The notes beneath the pieces are model-generated. The model was given only the letters and a program-made list of their open reading frames with translations, was not told the DNA's origin and ran no database searches. From Nocardia grenadensis NBRC 108939 (GTDB lineage: Bacteria; Actinomycetota; Actinomycetes; Mycobacteriales; Mycobacteriaceae), in assembly GCF_001613445.1 (NCBI RefSeq), contig NZ_BDCJ01000018.1, positions 124,001 through 188,000 of the forward strand: a DNA stretch of 64,000 nt, in the 5' to 3' direction. Below are positions 1 through 9,281 of this stretch, in pieces. The stretch's first letter is position 1, and every line of letters begins with the position of its first letter. Position numbers and translations under genes: made by a program.

Positions 1-814
1 CCAGGCCGAGGACGTGGTGTGGGAAGCCCGCGGTGACGACGCGTTCCTCAGTTCGCATCGCATCTTCAGCAGCGGCACGAACTCCAAGCACACCGTCTAC
101 GGACCGCCCACCCATCGCCGGTTCTCACACCGGACCATCGCGAACTGCCTCTATCGCAACGGAGTGATGGAGGAGGAGTGGGTGATCCGCGACGAACTCG
201 CCGTGGCCCAGGACCTCGGCCTGGATCCGTTCGAGGTGGCGCGCACCCTCGCCTTCCGCGGTTTCACCGGTTCGGCCGCTCGCGAGAAAGCGGTGCAACC
301 CCTCACCGCCGGCGATTCGGGCGCCCGCCCCGATACCCACCGCGACGAATGCGCCTTCGTCCTGGACATGTTCGACACCGTGCCGGGCCAGGCCATGTTC
401 CACCGGATCGACGAGTATATCGCCCGCGATATCACCTGCCACACGGTCGGCAACCGCACGCTCACCCGGCCGCGGAACTACCAGGAATCGTGGATGGACC
501 TGCTCGCGCCCTTCCCCGATGCCCGGATCGAGGTGCGCGACATCGTGGCCAATGATTCGGCGCCGCACGGCGGGCTGCGGGTAGGTGTCGTCTGGTGGCT
601 CACCGGTACCTACTCGGGACTGCCGGTTCTCGGCCCGGCCACCGGGTCCCGGGTCGAAATTCTCGGGTCCTCGCAGTTCCGGCTGCGCGAGGGCCGCATC
701 GTCGAGGAGTGGCGGGTCTACGACCAACTCGCCGTCCTGGCCCAGCTCGCCCGCGCCCGCGGCGACGAACCCACCGCGGCGGCGGCCGCCGCCTCCGCTC
801 CGGAAAGGCAGTGA
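1..814 (+). CDS. Double NTF2/SnoaL-like protein, 5' end outside window
   Basis: The reading frame is open from the left edge, so the start is missing; about 271 residues are visible. It is a clear paralogue of the protein at 2063–3046: both share QAED-x-VWEARGDDAFLSSH, then IANCLYR, EEW and a second half with IxVRDIVANDS-type residues. Two weakly similar halves suggest two tandem NTF2/SnoaL-like cone domains, the fold of polyketide cyclases and many small-molecule isomerases. No catalytic activity can be assigned. The stop is one base before the ATG of the ABC ATPase, so the two genes are probably co-transcribed. The missing part should be about 80 residues, judging from the intact paralogue. 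Confidence 0.75.
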   Translation, partial: QAEDVVWEARGDDAFLSSHRIFSSGTNSKHTVYGPPTHRRFSHRTIANCLYRNGVMEEEWVIRDELAVAQDLGLDPFEVARTLAFRGFTGSAAREKAVQPLTAGDSGARPDTHRDECAFVLDMFDTVPGQAMFHRIDEYIARDITCHTVGNRTLTRPRNYQESWMDLLAPFPDARIEVRDIVANDSAPHGGLRVGVVWWLTGTYSGLPVLGPATGSRVEILGSSQFRLREGRIVEEWRVYDQLAVLAQLARARGDEPTAAAAAASAPERQ

Positions 815-815
815 C

Positions 816-1898
816 ATGGCAGAAGTCAGTTACCAGAAGGCGACCCGCCGCTACGCCGGGTCCGACAGCGCCGCCGTCGACCGCCTGGACCTGGATATCG
901 CCGACGGCGAATTCCTGGTGCTGGTCGGACCGTCCGGCTCGGGTAAGACCACCGCGCTGCGCATGCTGGCCGGGCTCGAGGACGTCGACGACGGGTCGAT
1001 CTCCATCGGCGACCGCGATGTCACCTTCGTCCAGCCGAAGGAACGCGATATCGCCATGGTGTTCCAGTCCTACGCGCTGTACCCGCATATGACCGTCGGC
1101 GACAATATGGGCTTCGCCCTGAAGCTCCAGGGCGTACCGAAGGACACCATCCGGCAGAAGGTCGCCGATGCGGCGAAGATGCTGGACCTCGCCCCGTTCC
1201 TCGATCGCAAGCCCAAGGCGCTCTCCGGCGGGCAGCGCCAGCGCGTGGCGATGGGCCGGGCGATCGTCCGCGATCCGGCGGTGTTCCTGATGGACGAGCC
1301 GCTGTCGAATCTCGATGCCAAACTGCGCGTGGAGACCCGCGCCAATATCGCCTCGCTGCAGCAGCGGCTGGCCACCACCACGGTCTACGTCACCCACGAT
1401 CAGGTCGAGGCCATGACGATGGGCCACCGGGTGGCGGTGCTGAAAGACGGTGTGCTGCAACAGGTGGCGACCCCGCGCGAACTGTACGACCGTCCGGCCA
1501 ATGCCTTCGTGGCGGGTTTCATGGGCTCGCCCGGCATGAACCTCACGACCTTGAGCGTATGCGCCGACGGAGTCGAGATCGGCGATTGCACCGTCCCGGT
1601 GGCGCGGTCGGCGGTCGCGGATCTGCGCGAGATCGTGTGCGGGATCCGGCCGGAGACACTGCGGTTGATCGGCGAAGAAGACGAGGGCTTCGCACTCACC
1701 GTGGAACTGGTCGAGGAGCTGGGCGCGGATGCGTATGTCTACGGCACCGTGCTGAGCCCGTCCGGACCGCATCGGGTGAATGTCCGGGTCGACGGCCGGA
1801 CCCCGCCACGAATCGGGCAGACGGTGCGCGTCGGTGTCCGCAACCATGAGGAAGTGCATCTGTTCCATCCGGATACGGGCGCTCGCCTGGCGGCCTGA
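816..1898 (+). CDS. ABC transporter ATP-binding protein, MalK/UgpC type
   Basis: This 360-residue protein is the nucleotide-binding subunit of a CUT1-like importer, the class that takes up sugars and glycerol-3-phosphate. It shows Walker A GPSGSGKT, a Q-loop (MVFQSYALYPHMTV), the signature LSGGQRQRVAMGRA, Walker B VFLMDEPLSNLDAKLR and an H-loop VTHDQVEAMT. A C-terminal TOBE region of about 120 residues follows, as in MalK/UgpC/MsmK. It starts one base after the upstream SnoaL-like gene. No permease or binding-protein gene is visible to its right, so partners would lie left of the window or elsewhere. The substrate is unknown; this subfamily often serves several importers. Confidence 0.9.
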   Translation: MAEVSYQKATRRYAGSDSAAVDRLDLDIADGEFLVLVGPSGSGKTTALRMLAGLEDVDDGSISIGDRDVTFVQPKERDIAMVFQSYALYPHMTVGDNMGFALKLQGVPKDTIRQKVADAAKMLDLAPFLDRKPKALSGGQRQRVAMGRAIVRDPAVFLMDEPLSNLDAKLRVETRANIASLQQRLATTTVYVTHDQVEAMTMGHRVAVLKDGVLQQVATPRELYDRPANAFVAGFMGSPGMNLTTLSVCADGVEIGDCTVPVARSAVADLREIVCGIRPETLRLIGEEDEGFALTVELVEELGADAYVYGTVLSPSGPHRVNVRVDGRTPPRIGQTVRVGVRNHEEVHLFHPDTGARLAA

Positions 1899-1913
1899 GC
1901 TGCCCCTTCACCG

Positions 1914-1945
1914 TGCGCCGGCCGGGCTCCGCCCCGGCCGGCGCA
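1914..1945. terminator. Strong hairpin after the ABC ATPase gene
   Basis: A perfect 13-bp stem (TGCGCCGGCCGGG with its complement) closes a 6-base loop, 15 bases after the ATPase stop, followed by TTGTG. This is the usual shape of an intrinsic terminator in high-GC actinobacteria, which often lack a long U tract. Confidence 0.65.
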
Positions 1946-2062
1946 TTGTGCTGTCCGCGCCCGGCACGGCTTCCGGCGCGTCGGCGCAGTTCCCGGATAT
2001 CCTTCCCACATCGCCGCAACCGGCACTTCCCTGGCGATGAATACGTATGTACCCTAGGTCTC

Positions 2063-3046
2063 ATGCCACTCGATCCGATTGCCTATCAGCCCTACGCCGA
2101 CCCTGACGACTTCATCCGCGAGGTCACCGATCACATCTGGATCGAGCGCGCGATCGGCCATATCAACGACAACTACGAACCGGATTCGATCGTGCACGGC
2201 GTGTACGGCACCTCCACCACCGCACGCGAGGTGATCGAGGGAACACTCATGCGGATCTCGACCACCCCGAACCGGGTGGGCCAGGCCGAGGACATCGTCT
2301 GGGAGGCCCGCGGCGACGACGCGTTCCTCAGCTCGCATCTGGTGCTCGGTACCGACCTGGAGAACATCGAATACCGCAGCCGCAATATCGCCAACTGCCT
2401 CTACCGCCGCGGCCGGATGGTCGAGGAATGGGTCGTGCGCGACGCGCTGTCGGTGGCGCGCCAACTCGGCCAGGACCCCGACGAACTCGCCCGCCGGCAG
2501 GCATTCCGCGGCTTCAGCGGTTCCATGGCCGGCCCCGCCCCCGCCGATGTGATCACCGAAGGCGGGAGCGGTCCGCGGCCGGACGATTTCCGGCCCGAGG
2601 TCGAAATGGTGCTCGAGTTCATCGACTCGGTCTGGAACAAGCGCGAACTGGAACGGGTCGAGCAGTTCTGGATCCGCGACCTGTGGCTGAACACCATCGA
2701 CGATCGCACCATCGCCCGCCCCGAGGGCTATCGGCGCGCACTGCTGCGTATGCTGCGGCCCTTCCCGGGCGGCACCTTCGACATCCGGGATGTCGCGGCC
2801 AACGACTCACCCCGCTACGGCGGCCTGCGCATCGCGGTGACCTGGAAGTTCACCGGAAAGTACGACGGGATCGCCGATTACGGCCCGCTCACCGGCTCAC
2901 CGGTCGAGATCATCGGCATCTCCCAGTTCCTGGTCCAGTCCGGCAAGATCGTCAAGGAGACCCGGATCTACGACGATATCGCCACCCGGTCCCAGATCTA
3001 CGCCCGTCGCGGCGACGAACCGTATGTGAGCCAGAACATCTACTGA
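2063..3046 (+). CDS. Double NTF2/SnoaL-like protein
   Basis: A 327-residue protein with two NTF2/SnoaL-like halves (roughly residues 10–150 and 175–320), paralogous to the protein at the window edge. The ATG at 2063 gives the N-terminus MPLDPIAYQPYADP; the frame stays open upstream but runs through the terminator hairpin, so it is not used. No signal peptide or membrane segment is seen. NTF2-like proteins of this size bind small hydrophobic or cyclic substrates, but the family has no fixed reaction. It sits just after a sugar-type ABC ATPase and converges on a LysR gene, overlapping it by 7 bases. Function unassigned. Confidence 0.8.
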   Translation: MPLDPIAYQPYADPDDFIREVTDHIWIERAIGHINDNYEPDSIVHGVYGTSTTAREVIEGTLMRISTTPNRVGQAEDIVWEARGDDAFLSSHLVLGTDLENIEYRSRNIANCLYRRGRMVEEWVVRDALSVARQLGQDPDELARRQAFRGFSGSMAGPAPADVITEGGSGPRPDDFRPEVEMVLEFIDSVWNKRELERVEQFWIRDLWLNTIDDRTIARPEGYRRALLRMLRPFPGGTFDIRDVAANDSPRYGGLRIAVTWKFTGKYDGIADYGPLTGSPVEIIGISQFLVQSGKIVKETRIYDDIATRSQIYARRGDEPYVSQNIY

Positions 3047-3975
3047 TCGCCGTCCGGGTCGCCGCCGGGCGCGGCGGCGACCCGATTGCGCAGCAGCATC
3101 TGCTGCGCCATCCGCGCCAGCTCTCGCGTCGCCGGCGACAGCACCCCCGATTCCCGCTGGACCAGCGCGATGGTGTCGTACAGCGGCGGCGCGAAACTCA
3201 CCACCCGCACCTCGGGCGGGCAGGCGGAACTGGTCGCGACGGCGCGCGAGATGATCGTGTCCCCGATCCCCCGCCGCACCAGCCCGAGCGCCGATTCCAC
3301 CTGTTCCACCTCGATCAGCGGTTCGATCCGGTGACCCGCGAGCTGAGCCCGTTCGGCCAGTTGGCGGCGGGTCGGTTCCTTCCATCCGTAGTGGGCGTCG
3401 TAGAGGACCACCGTGGCGTGGGCGAACTGGTCGATGGTGACAGCGCTCGCCACGCGCTCCGGTACGACGGAGGCGTAGAGCACCTCGTCCCGGACCAGCG
3501 GGGTCACCCGCAGCCCGTCGGCATCGATGGGCAGTACCACCAGGCCGGCTTCCAGCCGCCCCTCGGCGACCTCCGCCGCGACCTCGACCGAGTTCATCCC
3601 CACCAGCCGGATCCGTACCTCCGGGAATCGGCGATGGAACTCCTCGGCCAGATCGGACAGCAGATAGTACGAGGCATTGCGGAGCACGCCGAAGGTGGCC
3701 ACACCGCCGGTCAGCGACCGCACCGATTTCAGCGCCGCCACCCCGCTGTCGGCCGCGGCCAGCGAGTGTTCGGCATGCGGCAGCAGCGCGACCCCGGCGG
3801 CGGTGAGGACAAGTTTGCGGCCGCCGCGGACGAACAGGATTGTCCCGTATTCGTCCTCGAGGGTCCGGACCAGTTCGGAGACCGAGGCCTGGGCGATACC
3901 GAGCGATTTGGCGGCGGCGGTGAACGTCCCGGTCCGGGCCGTGACGAGAAACGCGCGCAGTTGCCGGAGAGTCAC
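3040..3975 (-). CDS. LysR-family transcriptional regulator
   Basis: A 311-residue DNA-binding regulator. The N-terminus MTLRQLRAFLVTARTGTF begins the LysR winged helix; AAAKSLGIAQASVSELVRTLE is the recognition helix region. A periplasmic-binding-like co-inducer domain follows from about residue 90. The start is GTG. It is transcribed away from the amidase gene with 72 bases between the two starts, the usual arrangement for a LysR protein controlling its neighbour, so the amidase is the likely target. Its 3' end overlaps the convergent SnoaL-like gene by 7 bases. The inducer is unknown. Confidence 0.9.
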   Translation of the reverse strand: MTLRQLRAFLVTARTGTFTAAAKSLGIAQASVSELVRTLEDEYGTILFVRGGRKLVLTAAGVALLPHAEHSLAAADSGVAALKSVRSLTGGVATFGVLRNASYYLLSDLAEEFHRRFPEVRIRLVGMNSVEVAAEVAEGRLEAGLVVLPIDADGLRVTPLVRDEVLYASVVPERVASAVTIDQFAHATVVLYDAHYGWKEPTRRQLAERAQLAGHRIEPLIEVEQVESALGLVRRGIGDTIISRAVATSSACPPEVRVVSFAPPLYDTIALVQRESGVLSPATRELARMAQQMLLRNRVAAAPGGDPDGDQ

Positions 3976-4047
3976 AGGATGATCCTATGCCAAGAACAGC
4001 AACTACCCCGGTTGTCCGGGGCCGAGCTGGTTTCTAGGTTCGAATTC

Positions 4048-5511
4048 GTGACCCTCTCGCCCTGGCAGACCCACAGCGTCGCCGACCTCCGCCGGCTCCT
4101 GACGGACGGAACCGTGACCAGCGCGGAGATCACCCGAACGTATCTGGATCGGATCGACCGCTGCGACGGCGCCGGATCTCCGCCGCCGAACTCCATCGTC
4201 GATATCGACCGGGCGGCGGTCGAGCATGCGCGCGCCCGGGACCGCGAACGTGCCGCGGGCCGGGTTCGCGGCCCGCTGCACGGCATCCCGTTCGTGGTGA
4301 AAACCAATATCGCCGCGGTCGGCCTGCCGGCGACGGCAGGCAATCACGGGCTCGCTGCCTACCGCCCCCGCATCGATGCCGCCGTGGTCCGCGAACTCCG
4401 CGCCGCCGGGGCCGTCGTCCTCGCCTCCGCGAACATGTCGGAATTCGCCTGGCACGGGACATTCACCGAAAGCTCCGTCCGCGGTGTCACCGCCAATATC
4501 TTCGACCCCGCTCGCAGCGCGGGCGGGTCGAGCGGCGGGAGCGCGGTGGCGGTGGCCGCGGGTTTCGCGCCGATCTCCCTCGGCACCGATTCCTGCGGCT
4601 CGGTGGTGGGACCGGCGGTGCACGCCGGACTCGTCGGTTTCCGGCCGTCCGGTGGCGCGGTCGGCCGCAGCGGCGTCATCCCGCTGTCCCCGTCCCAGGA
4701 TGTCGTCGGACCGATCGGCCGGACCGTGCGCGATATCGCGGAATTCGCCGACGCGATGACGGGCGGCCGGCATTCCTGGCTCGCCGGAGCGGCGGAAACC
4801 GATCTCACGGAACTCACCGCCGCCTACCTGACCTGGCCTTTCGAGACACCCTCCGGTCGCTCCGCGCCGCGCGGCCGCGACGACCGATCCGCCCGATTAC
4901 GGATGCTCGCCGACCAGACGATCGACACACTCACACACGAATTCCGGCTGCGCCGCGCCGAGTTGCCGGAGCTGGACGCCGCTTTCGCCCGTGATGTGCT
5001 CACCGATAGCGGGTGGACGGACGCACGGCATTCGATCGACCGGTTCCTCGAACGGACCCCGGCCCGATACGAGCCGGCCGCCGACGTCCGGCCGGGATCC
5101 CGCCCCACCTTCGCCGATCTGCTCACCACGACGGCCCTCGACCGGGACACGGTCGCGGCGTGGCTGGCGGCGCCGCCGATACCGAACCCGGCCCACGACG
5201 CGGCCCTGGCGAAACAGCGCGCCGGGCGCCGAGCACTCACCGAACTGCTCACCCGCCGCGGCGTCGATGTACTCATCTATCCCACGGCCCCCGATATCGC
5301 ACACCCCGGCTGGGCCGGGACCGCCGCGGCCGGAATCGCCTCGAACACCGGCGCGCCCTCGGTGCAGGTGCCCATCGGCGAGGTCGCGGGTTTCCCGGTC
5401 GGTCTGACGGTGACCGCGGCACCCGGCCGGGACACCCGCGCGCTGGCGGTCGCCGCGGCCCTGGAGGCGGTCGCGCCGAACGCGGTACGACCGCCCGGAA
5501 TCGGAACTTGA
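4048..5511 (+). CDS. Amidase signature family hydrolase
   Basis: A 487-residue amidase that hydrolyses a carboxylic amide through a Ser–cisSer–Lys triad. The catalytic Lys is K85 in PFVVKTNIA, the cis-Ser lies in GGSSGGSA (about 161–162) and the nucleophile is about S185 in GTDSCGSVVGPA. The first position after that Ser is usually Ile, with Arg next; here VVG follows, so the substrate pocket may differ. The GTG at 4048 gives the expected N-terminus (about 45 residues before the first conserved block); the frame is open far upstream but overlaps the LysR gene and has no amidase similarity there. Divergent from LysR. The substrate cannot be named. Confidence 0.88.
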   Translation: MTLSPWQTHSVADLRRLLTDGTVTSAEITRTYLDRIDRCDGAGSPPPNSIVDIDRAAVEHARARDRERAAGRVRGPLHGIPFVVKTNIAAVGLPATAGNHGLAAYRPRIDAAVVRELRAAGAVVLASANMSEFAWHGTFTESSVRGVTANIFDPARSAGGSSGGSAVAVAAGFAPISLGTDSCGSVVGPAVHAGLVGFRPSGGAVGRSGVIPLSPSQDVVGPIGRTVRDIAEFADAMTGGRHSWLAGAAETDLTELTAAYLTWPFETPSGRSAPRGRDDRSARLRMLADQTIDTLTHEFRLRRAELPELDAAFARDVLTDSGWTDARHSIDRFLERTPARYEPAADVRPGSRPTFADLLTTTALDRDTVAAWLAAPPIPNPAHDAALAKQRAGRRALTELLTRRGVDVLIYPTAPDIAHPGWAGTAAAGIASNTGAPSVQVPIGEVAGFPVGLTVTAAPGRDTRALAVAAALEAVAPNAVRPPGIGT

Positions 5512-5838
5512 GGCCGTACCGTTCACGGAGGTCCCGAGAGGCGAGCGGTACGGTGTCGGACGGGGGGTGCCCGGCCGTCGGCCGCCCGCGACCGTCGCGG
5601 TTTCCGACCGGCGCGGAGGCGCGGGGCGGGGCAACCCTCCGCCACGAGCGGGGTGACATGTGGGGGGCGACCGCGGCGCTGCCTACCTCGGTGGCGATCG
5701 GAGTGGATGGCGGCCGCGGCGGACGAGTTTCCCGGTACCGGCGCCCTGATCTCTCACCCGCAGCGGGTGAGGAACCGGCGTGCGACCGGCCCTAGGGTCG
5801 GTCCGGAAGCGTGCGCACCCTCGACGAAGGAGCCGGAG
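5512..5838. other. Non-coding gap with inverted repeats
   Basis: No convincing gene in 327 bases. An 8-bp inverted repeat (CCGTACCG at 5514–5521 and CGGTACGG at 5546–5553, 24-base loop) directly follows the amidase stop and may help terminate it. The right part holds the palindromes listed separately. Confidence 0.5.
5753..5803 (+). promoter_or_regulatory. Two adjacent palindromes upstream of DUF1269
   Basis: A perfect inverted repeat with 9-bp arms around one base (CTCACCCGC-A-GCGGGTGAG, 5753–5771) is followed by a near-perfect 20-base palindrome (5784–5803, one mismatch) centred on CCCTAGGG. TAGGGT at 5793–5798 could serve as a -10 box. Their place 36–86 bases before the DUF1269 start suggests an operator or promoter, but no known site matches. 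Confidence 0.35.
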
Positions 5839-6326
5839 ATGGCCGGTACGTTGACCGTCTGGAAGTTCCCCACCGCCACCGGCGCCGATACCGCCGTATC
5901 GGCATTGGGCGATCTGCAACGCCGGGAGTTGATCACCGTGCAGGAGCCGCGGTGGTGAGCTGGCCGGCGGACGCGAAGAAGCCCAAGACCCGTCAGTTGC
6001 ACAGCCTGGCCGGGCTCGGTGCGCTGGGCGGCGCGTTCTGGGGCCTGCTGTTCGGGCTGTTGTTCTTCATCGCGCTCATCGGTGCCGCGATGGGTGCGGG
6101 TCTGAGCGCGATGTCGGGGTCGCTGGCCGATATCGGTATCGACGACGACTTCATCAAAGAGGTGCGCGACAAGCTGACCCCCGGTACCTCGGCGCTGTTC
6201 GCGTTGACCTCCGATGCCACGGTGGACCGCGTGCACGAGGCGTTCCACGGCCAGTCGGCGGAGTTGGTCTCCACCAACCTGTCCCATGAGCAGGAAGCCA
6301 AGCTGCGCGAGGTCTTCGCCGACTGA
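5839..6326 (+). pseudogene. DUF1269 membrane protein, broken by a one-base frameshift
   Basis: The first part (ATG 5839) reads MAGTLTVWKFPTATGADTAV… to LITVQEPRW and stops at 5958. The continuation lies in the next frame from about 5946: AAVVSWPADAKKPKTRQLH, then a glycine-rich hydrophobic segment (LGALGGAFWGLLFGLLFF), DIGIDDDFIKEVRDKLTPGTSALF and a C-terminal LSHEQEAKLREVF. Together they match an intact DUF1269 protein of about 160 residues, a membrane-associated family of unknown function. One base appears to be missing near 5944–5946 (expected GAN-GCC-GCG). This is either a true inactivating frameshift or a sequence error; both halves are otherwise well preserved, which favours an error or a very recent mutation. 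Confidence 0.8.
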
Positions 6327-6441
6327 TCTCCGGCTCCCGCCCCGCAGGAGTGCCTGTGAACACTCATCCACCGATTACCGGGCACGGGATCGTGGGCGAT
6401 CGGCGGACCGCGGCGCCGGTGTCCTCGGCCGGGACGCTCCG

Positions 6442-6981
6442 ATGAGGGATTCCGACCTGACCACTGTGCTGCACGGGCCGCTGTTCTCCCGCCGGATCCC
6501 ACTGGACCGCGATAACGCCGCCAGCCGGATCAGCGCCTACATCTACGGCAACATTCTCGTGCTCACCGCCCTCGTCCCCGTGGCCACCGCCGAGAAACAT
6601 CTCGGCATCCTCATCGTGGCCGGCACCGCCGTCTCCACCTTCCTGGCGCACAGTTTCGCCGAAACGGTCGCCCGCACCGTCCGCGAACAACACACCACCA
6701 CCGTCGCCGACCGGGTCCGCGCCCTCCGCAATTCGGTACCGATCCTCACCTCCGCGGTCCTGCCCTGTGCCGTCCTCGCCGCCGGCCGGCTGGGCTGGCT
6801 GCAACCCCGGACCGCACAGGTTCTCGCCGAAGTGATCATCCTCGTGCGTATCGGCGGGATTGTCTTCGTCATCGGCAGACTCCGCGGCCGGCGTCCCACC
6901 CGTGCCACCGCGATCACCGCGCTGCTGCTCACCCTCGCCGCCGCCCTCGTCGTGATCGTCAAGATCGCGCTGACCCATTGA
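6442..6981 (+). CDS. Small integral membrane protein, unknown function
   Basis: A 179-residue protein with four or five hydrophobic segments: about residues 29–45 (ILVLTALVPVAT), 50–70 (GILIVAGTAVSTFLA), 100–118, 128–148 (VLAEVIILVRIGGIVFVIG) and 158–176. A charged loop with REQHTTTVADRVRALRN lies between the second and third. I do not recognise a named family with confidence. It follows the DUF1269 gene by 115 bases on the same strand and precedes the PucR-type regulator by 234 bases that hold no gene. No catalytic motif is seen. Confidence 0.7.
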   Translation: MRDSDLTTVLHGPLFSRRIPLDRDNAASRISAYIYGNILVLTALVPVATAEKHLGILIVAGTAVSTFLAHSFAETVARTVREQHTTTVADRVRALRNSVPILTSAVLPCAVLAAGRLGWLQPRTAQVLAEVIILVRIGGIVFVIGRLRGRRPTRATAITALLLTLAAALVVIVKIALTH

Positions 6982-7215
6982 GGCCGCCCCACGCGACCCG
7001 CCGACACCGCGGCCCATGGGCTTACCTCGGCGCCGGAGGCGATCCCGGCGCACCCGGTCGCGTCGCCACGGATCGGGACGTGGGCCTGCTCCTCCTGCTC
7101 GCCGGCGGCGTTCCGGGATCAGCGCGTGGAACACCTCGGCTCCCTGGTGTCGTACTCGGCGGCGGTCACGGGGAGCGCATCGAGCCGGGCCGATGGACAC
7201 AGGCAGTCTGTAACC

Positions 7216-9132
7216 ATGAACAGCAGTGACCTCGCCCGTATCCTGCACGAGGTTCTTCGCGCCGTCACCCGCGGCGAACCGGATGTCACCACACTGGCGA
7301 CCTCGCTGACCGAACTGGGACTCGATACCGGGACGGTCGGCGATATCGTCGACCACGCACGTCGCGACCGGGCCGAGGTCACCCGCCTGCGCCGCCGTGA
7401 ACAGGAGCTCACCGCGCTGTTCTCCAGCGCCCGTGATCTGGCCGAGGAGCGTGATATCGACGCGCTGCTGGCCAGGTTGGTGGCGCGCGCCCACGAGATG
7501 ATGGGCACCGACGTGACCTATCTGTCGGAATTCGACACCACCACCCGCGACCTGCATGTCCGCAAGACGATGGGGGCGGTGACCCCGCAATTCCAGGACC
7601 TGCATGTCCCCGCCGGAACGGGACTGGCGAGCCGGATCGCCGAGACCCGGGCAGCGCAGTGGGTGCCGCGGTACAGCGAGTACGCGGACGGCACCCACGA
7701 GCACACCATCGACGATGCCGTCTTCGCCGAGGGGATCATCTCCATCCTCGGCGTGCCCATGCTCTCCGACGGGACCGTGCTCGGCGTGCTCTTCGCCGCG
7801 ACCCGGCAGGAACACCAGTTCACCCCCGACGAGATCGCGCTGCTCTCGGCGCTGGCCGACCACGCCTCGGTGGTGTTGCAGACCGCGAACATCCTCACGC
7901 AACTCCGGGAGTCGCAGGACCGCACTCGCGGCGCCCTGGATAAATTGACCGCGCACCTGGAAGCACGCGATCGGTCGAGCGCGGTCCACCAGGAACTCGT
8001 CCACGCCGTCCTCTCCGGCGGTGGCTTCACACAGGTCGCGCGCACCTTGGCGGCGGCGCTGGACCGGCGGGTGACGATCATCGACGCCGATTCCTTCTCG
8101 CTCGCCGCCTCCGCGGCCGCGGACCAGGAGCATACGGCGGTGAGTCTGGCCCCGGATGTGCGTGCCGCGATCTCGCTGAGTCGTGCGAGCGGGCACTGCC
8201 GGACCGTCGCGAACAACAGATCGGTCGAGGCGGTCGCCGCCGTCACCGCCGGTGAACTCCACTTCGGAGCCCTGCTGCTCAGCCCGGGCAGCGTGGAACT
8301 GGGTCCGGTGGAGCGACGCACGATCGAACGGGCGGCTCAGGTCGCCGCTCTACTGGCCCTGCAACAGCGGGCGGTCACCGACGCATACCGCCGTGAGCGC
8401 GGCGAACTCATCGCCGACCTGCTGCATTCCTCGCCAGAGCGGCGTCGCGGCATGGACCAGCGGGCGCGCAACCACCGCCTGACGTTGTCCGAACTGCGTA
8501 CGCTGCTCATCGTCGATGTGCCGCCGGCCCGGCGGACCGGGGCCGAACGCGCCGTCGCGGGTTTTCTCGGCCGCGGCGGGTTGGTGGGTGAGCACGCGGC
8601 CACCATCACCGTCATCGCATCGGCTGCCGATCCGATAGCCTTGGCGAACGATCTGCGCAGGCATCTCATCGGCGCACTCGGGGCTCCGGTGCTGGTCGTG
8701 GCCTCGCCGCGGGCCGCCACGCCCGACGAACTCCCGGACCTGTTCCGCACAGCGCAACAGACAGTGCGACTGCTGGCCGGGCTGGGCATCGACGACCGCG
8801 CGGTCGCCACCGACGCCTACGCCCCGTACACCGTCCTGTTCGGCGCCAACCCGCAAGCCCTGCAGTCCTTCCTCGATCTCACCATCGGGCCGGTCGTCGA
8901 CTACGACGCCCGGCACGGCACCGATCTGCTCACCACACTGCGTACCTTCGTGCGGCACGAGGCAAGCCCGACGAAGACCGCGCGAGCGCTGAACTACCAC
9001 CCCAATACGATCCTGCAACGCCTCGAACGTCTCAAAGCCCTGCTCGGAGCGGATTGGCGCCAGGACGAACACCTGTTCCGTATCTCGCTCGCCACTCGGC
9101 TGGACGAGTTGCGTCCGGTATCCCGAGCATGA
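7216..9132 (+). CDS. GAF-domain PucR/CdaR-type transcriptional regulator
   Basis: A 638-residue regulator. A GAF sensor domain covers about residues 60–225 (RLVARAHEMMGTDVTYL to LSALADHASVVL), preceded by a short coiled region (RRDRAEVTRLRRREQELTAL). The C-terminal end has the PucR helix-turn-helix: LRTFVRHEASPTKTARALNYHPNTILQRLERL. The middle (about 280–540) resembles the diguanylate-cyclase-like core of CdaR proteins. PucR/CdaR activators usually respond to a metabolite of the pathway they control. It lies 149 bases upstream of, and on the same strand as, the HMG-CoA reductase/lyase/permease genes, so it probably senses mevalonate or a related acid. The ATG at 7216 was chosen because the upstream extension is low-complexity. 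Confidence 0.85.
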   Translation: MNSSDLARILHEVLRAVTRGEPDVTTLATSLTELGLDTGTVGDIVDHARRDRAEVTRLRRREQELTALFSSARDLAEERDIDALLARLVARAHEMMGTDVTYLSEFDTTTRDLHVRKTMGAVTPQFQDLHVPAGTGLASRIAETRAAQWVPRYSEYADGTHEHTIDDAVFAEGIISILGVPMLSDGTVLGVLFAATRQEHQFTPDEIALLSALADHASVVLQTANILTQLRESQDRTRGALDKLTAHLEARDRSSAVHQELVHAVLSGGGFTQVARTLAAALDRRVTIIDADSFSLAASAAADQEHTAVSLAPDVRAAISLSRASGHCRTVANNRSVEAVAAVTAGELHFGALLLSPGSVELGPVERRTIERAAQVAALLALQQRAVTDAYRRERGELIADLLHSSPERRRGMDQRARNHRLTLSELRTLLIVDVPPARRTGAERAVAGFLGRGGLVGEHAATITVIASAADPIALANDLRRHLIGALGAPVLVVASPRAATPDELPDLFRTAQQTVRLLAGLGIDDRAVATDAYAPYTVLFGANPQALQSFLDLTIGPVVDYDARHGTDLLTTLRTFVRHEASPTKTARALNYHPNTILQRLERLKALLGADWRQDEHLFRISLATRLDELRPVSRA

Positions 9133-9173
9133 ACAGCAAAATATGCCCTCAGCACACTGAAATCACGGTTTCG

Positions 9174-9188
9174 TGTGGTCATGACACA
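9174..9188. promoter_or_regulatory. Possible operator before mvaA
   Basis: TGTG-GTCATGAC-ACA contains a perfect 8-base palindrome with near-symmetric flanks, 94 bases upstream of the mvaA start and just after the PucR-type gene. It could be that regulator's binding site; the match to any known site is not established. Confidence 0.3.
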
Positions 9189-9281
9189 TGTCGCGGGTTA
9201 CAGCGCGGTCGTACCGTCGGACCCGGCAAATGTTCATCGGGGTCACGGATACCGCGCCCCCGCGATGTGGAGGGCGGCCCA

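Noticed and set aside
2428..4047. A very long open frame leading into the amidase
   Set aside because: The upstream part overlaps the SnoaL-like and LysR genes, has no family similarity and is an effect of GC-rich codon bias; the GTG at 4048 gives a normal amidase.
6978..7229. Plus-strand open frame between the membrane protein and PucR-type genes
   Set aside because: Glycine/arginine-rich, no ribosome site, overlaps the PucR start region.
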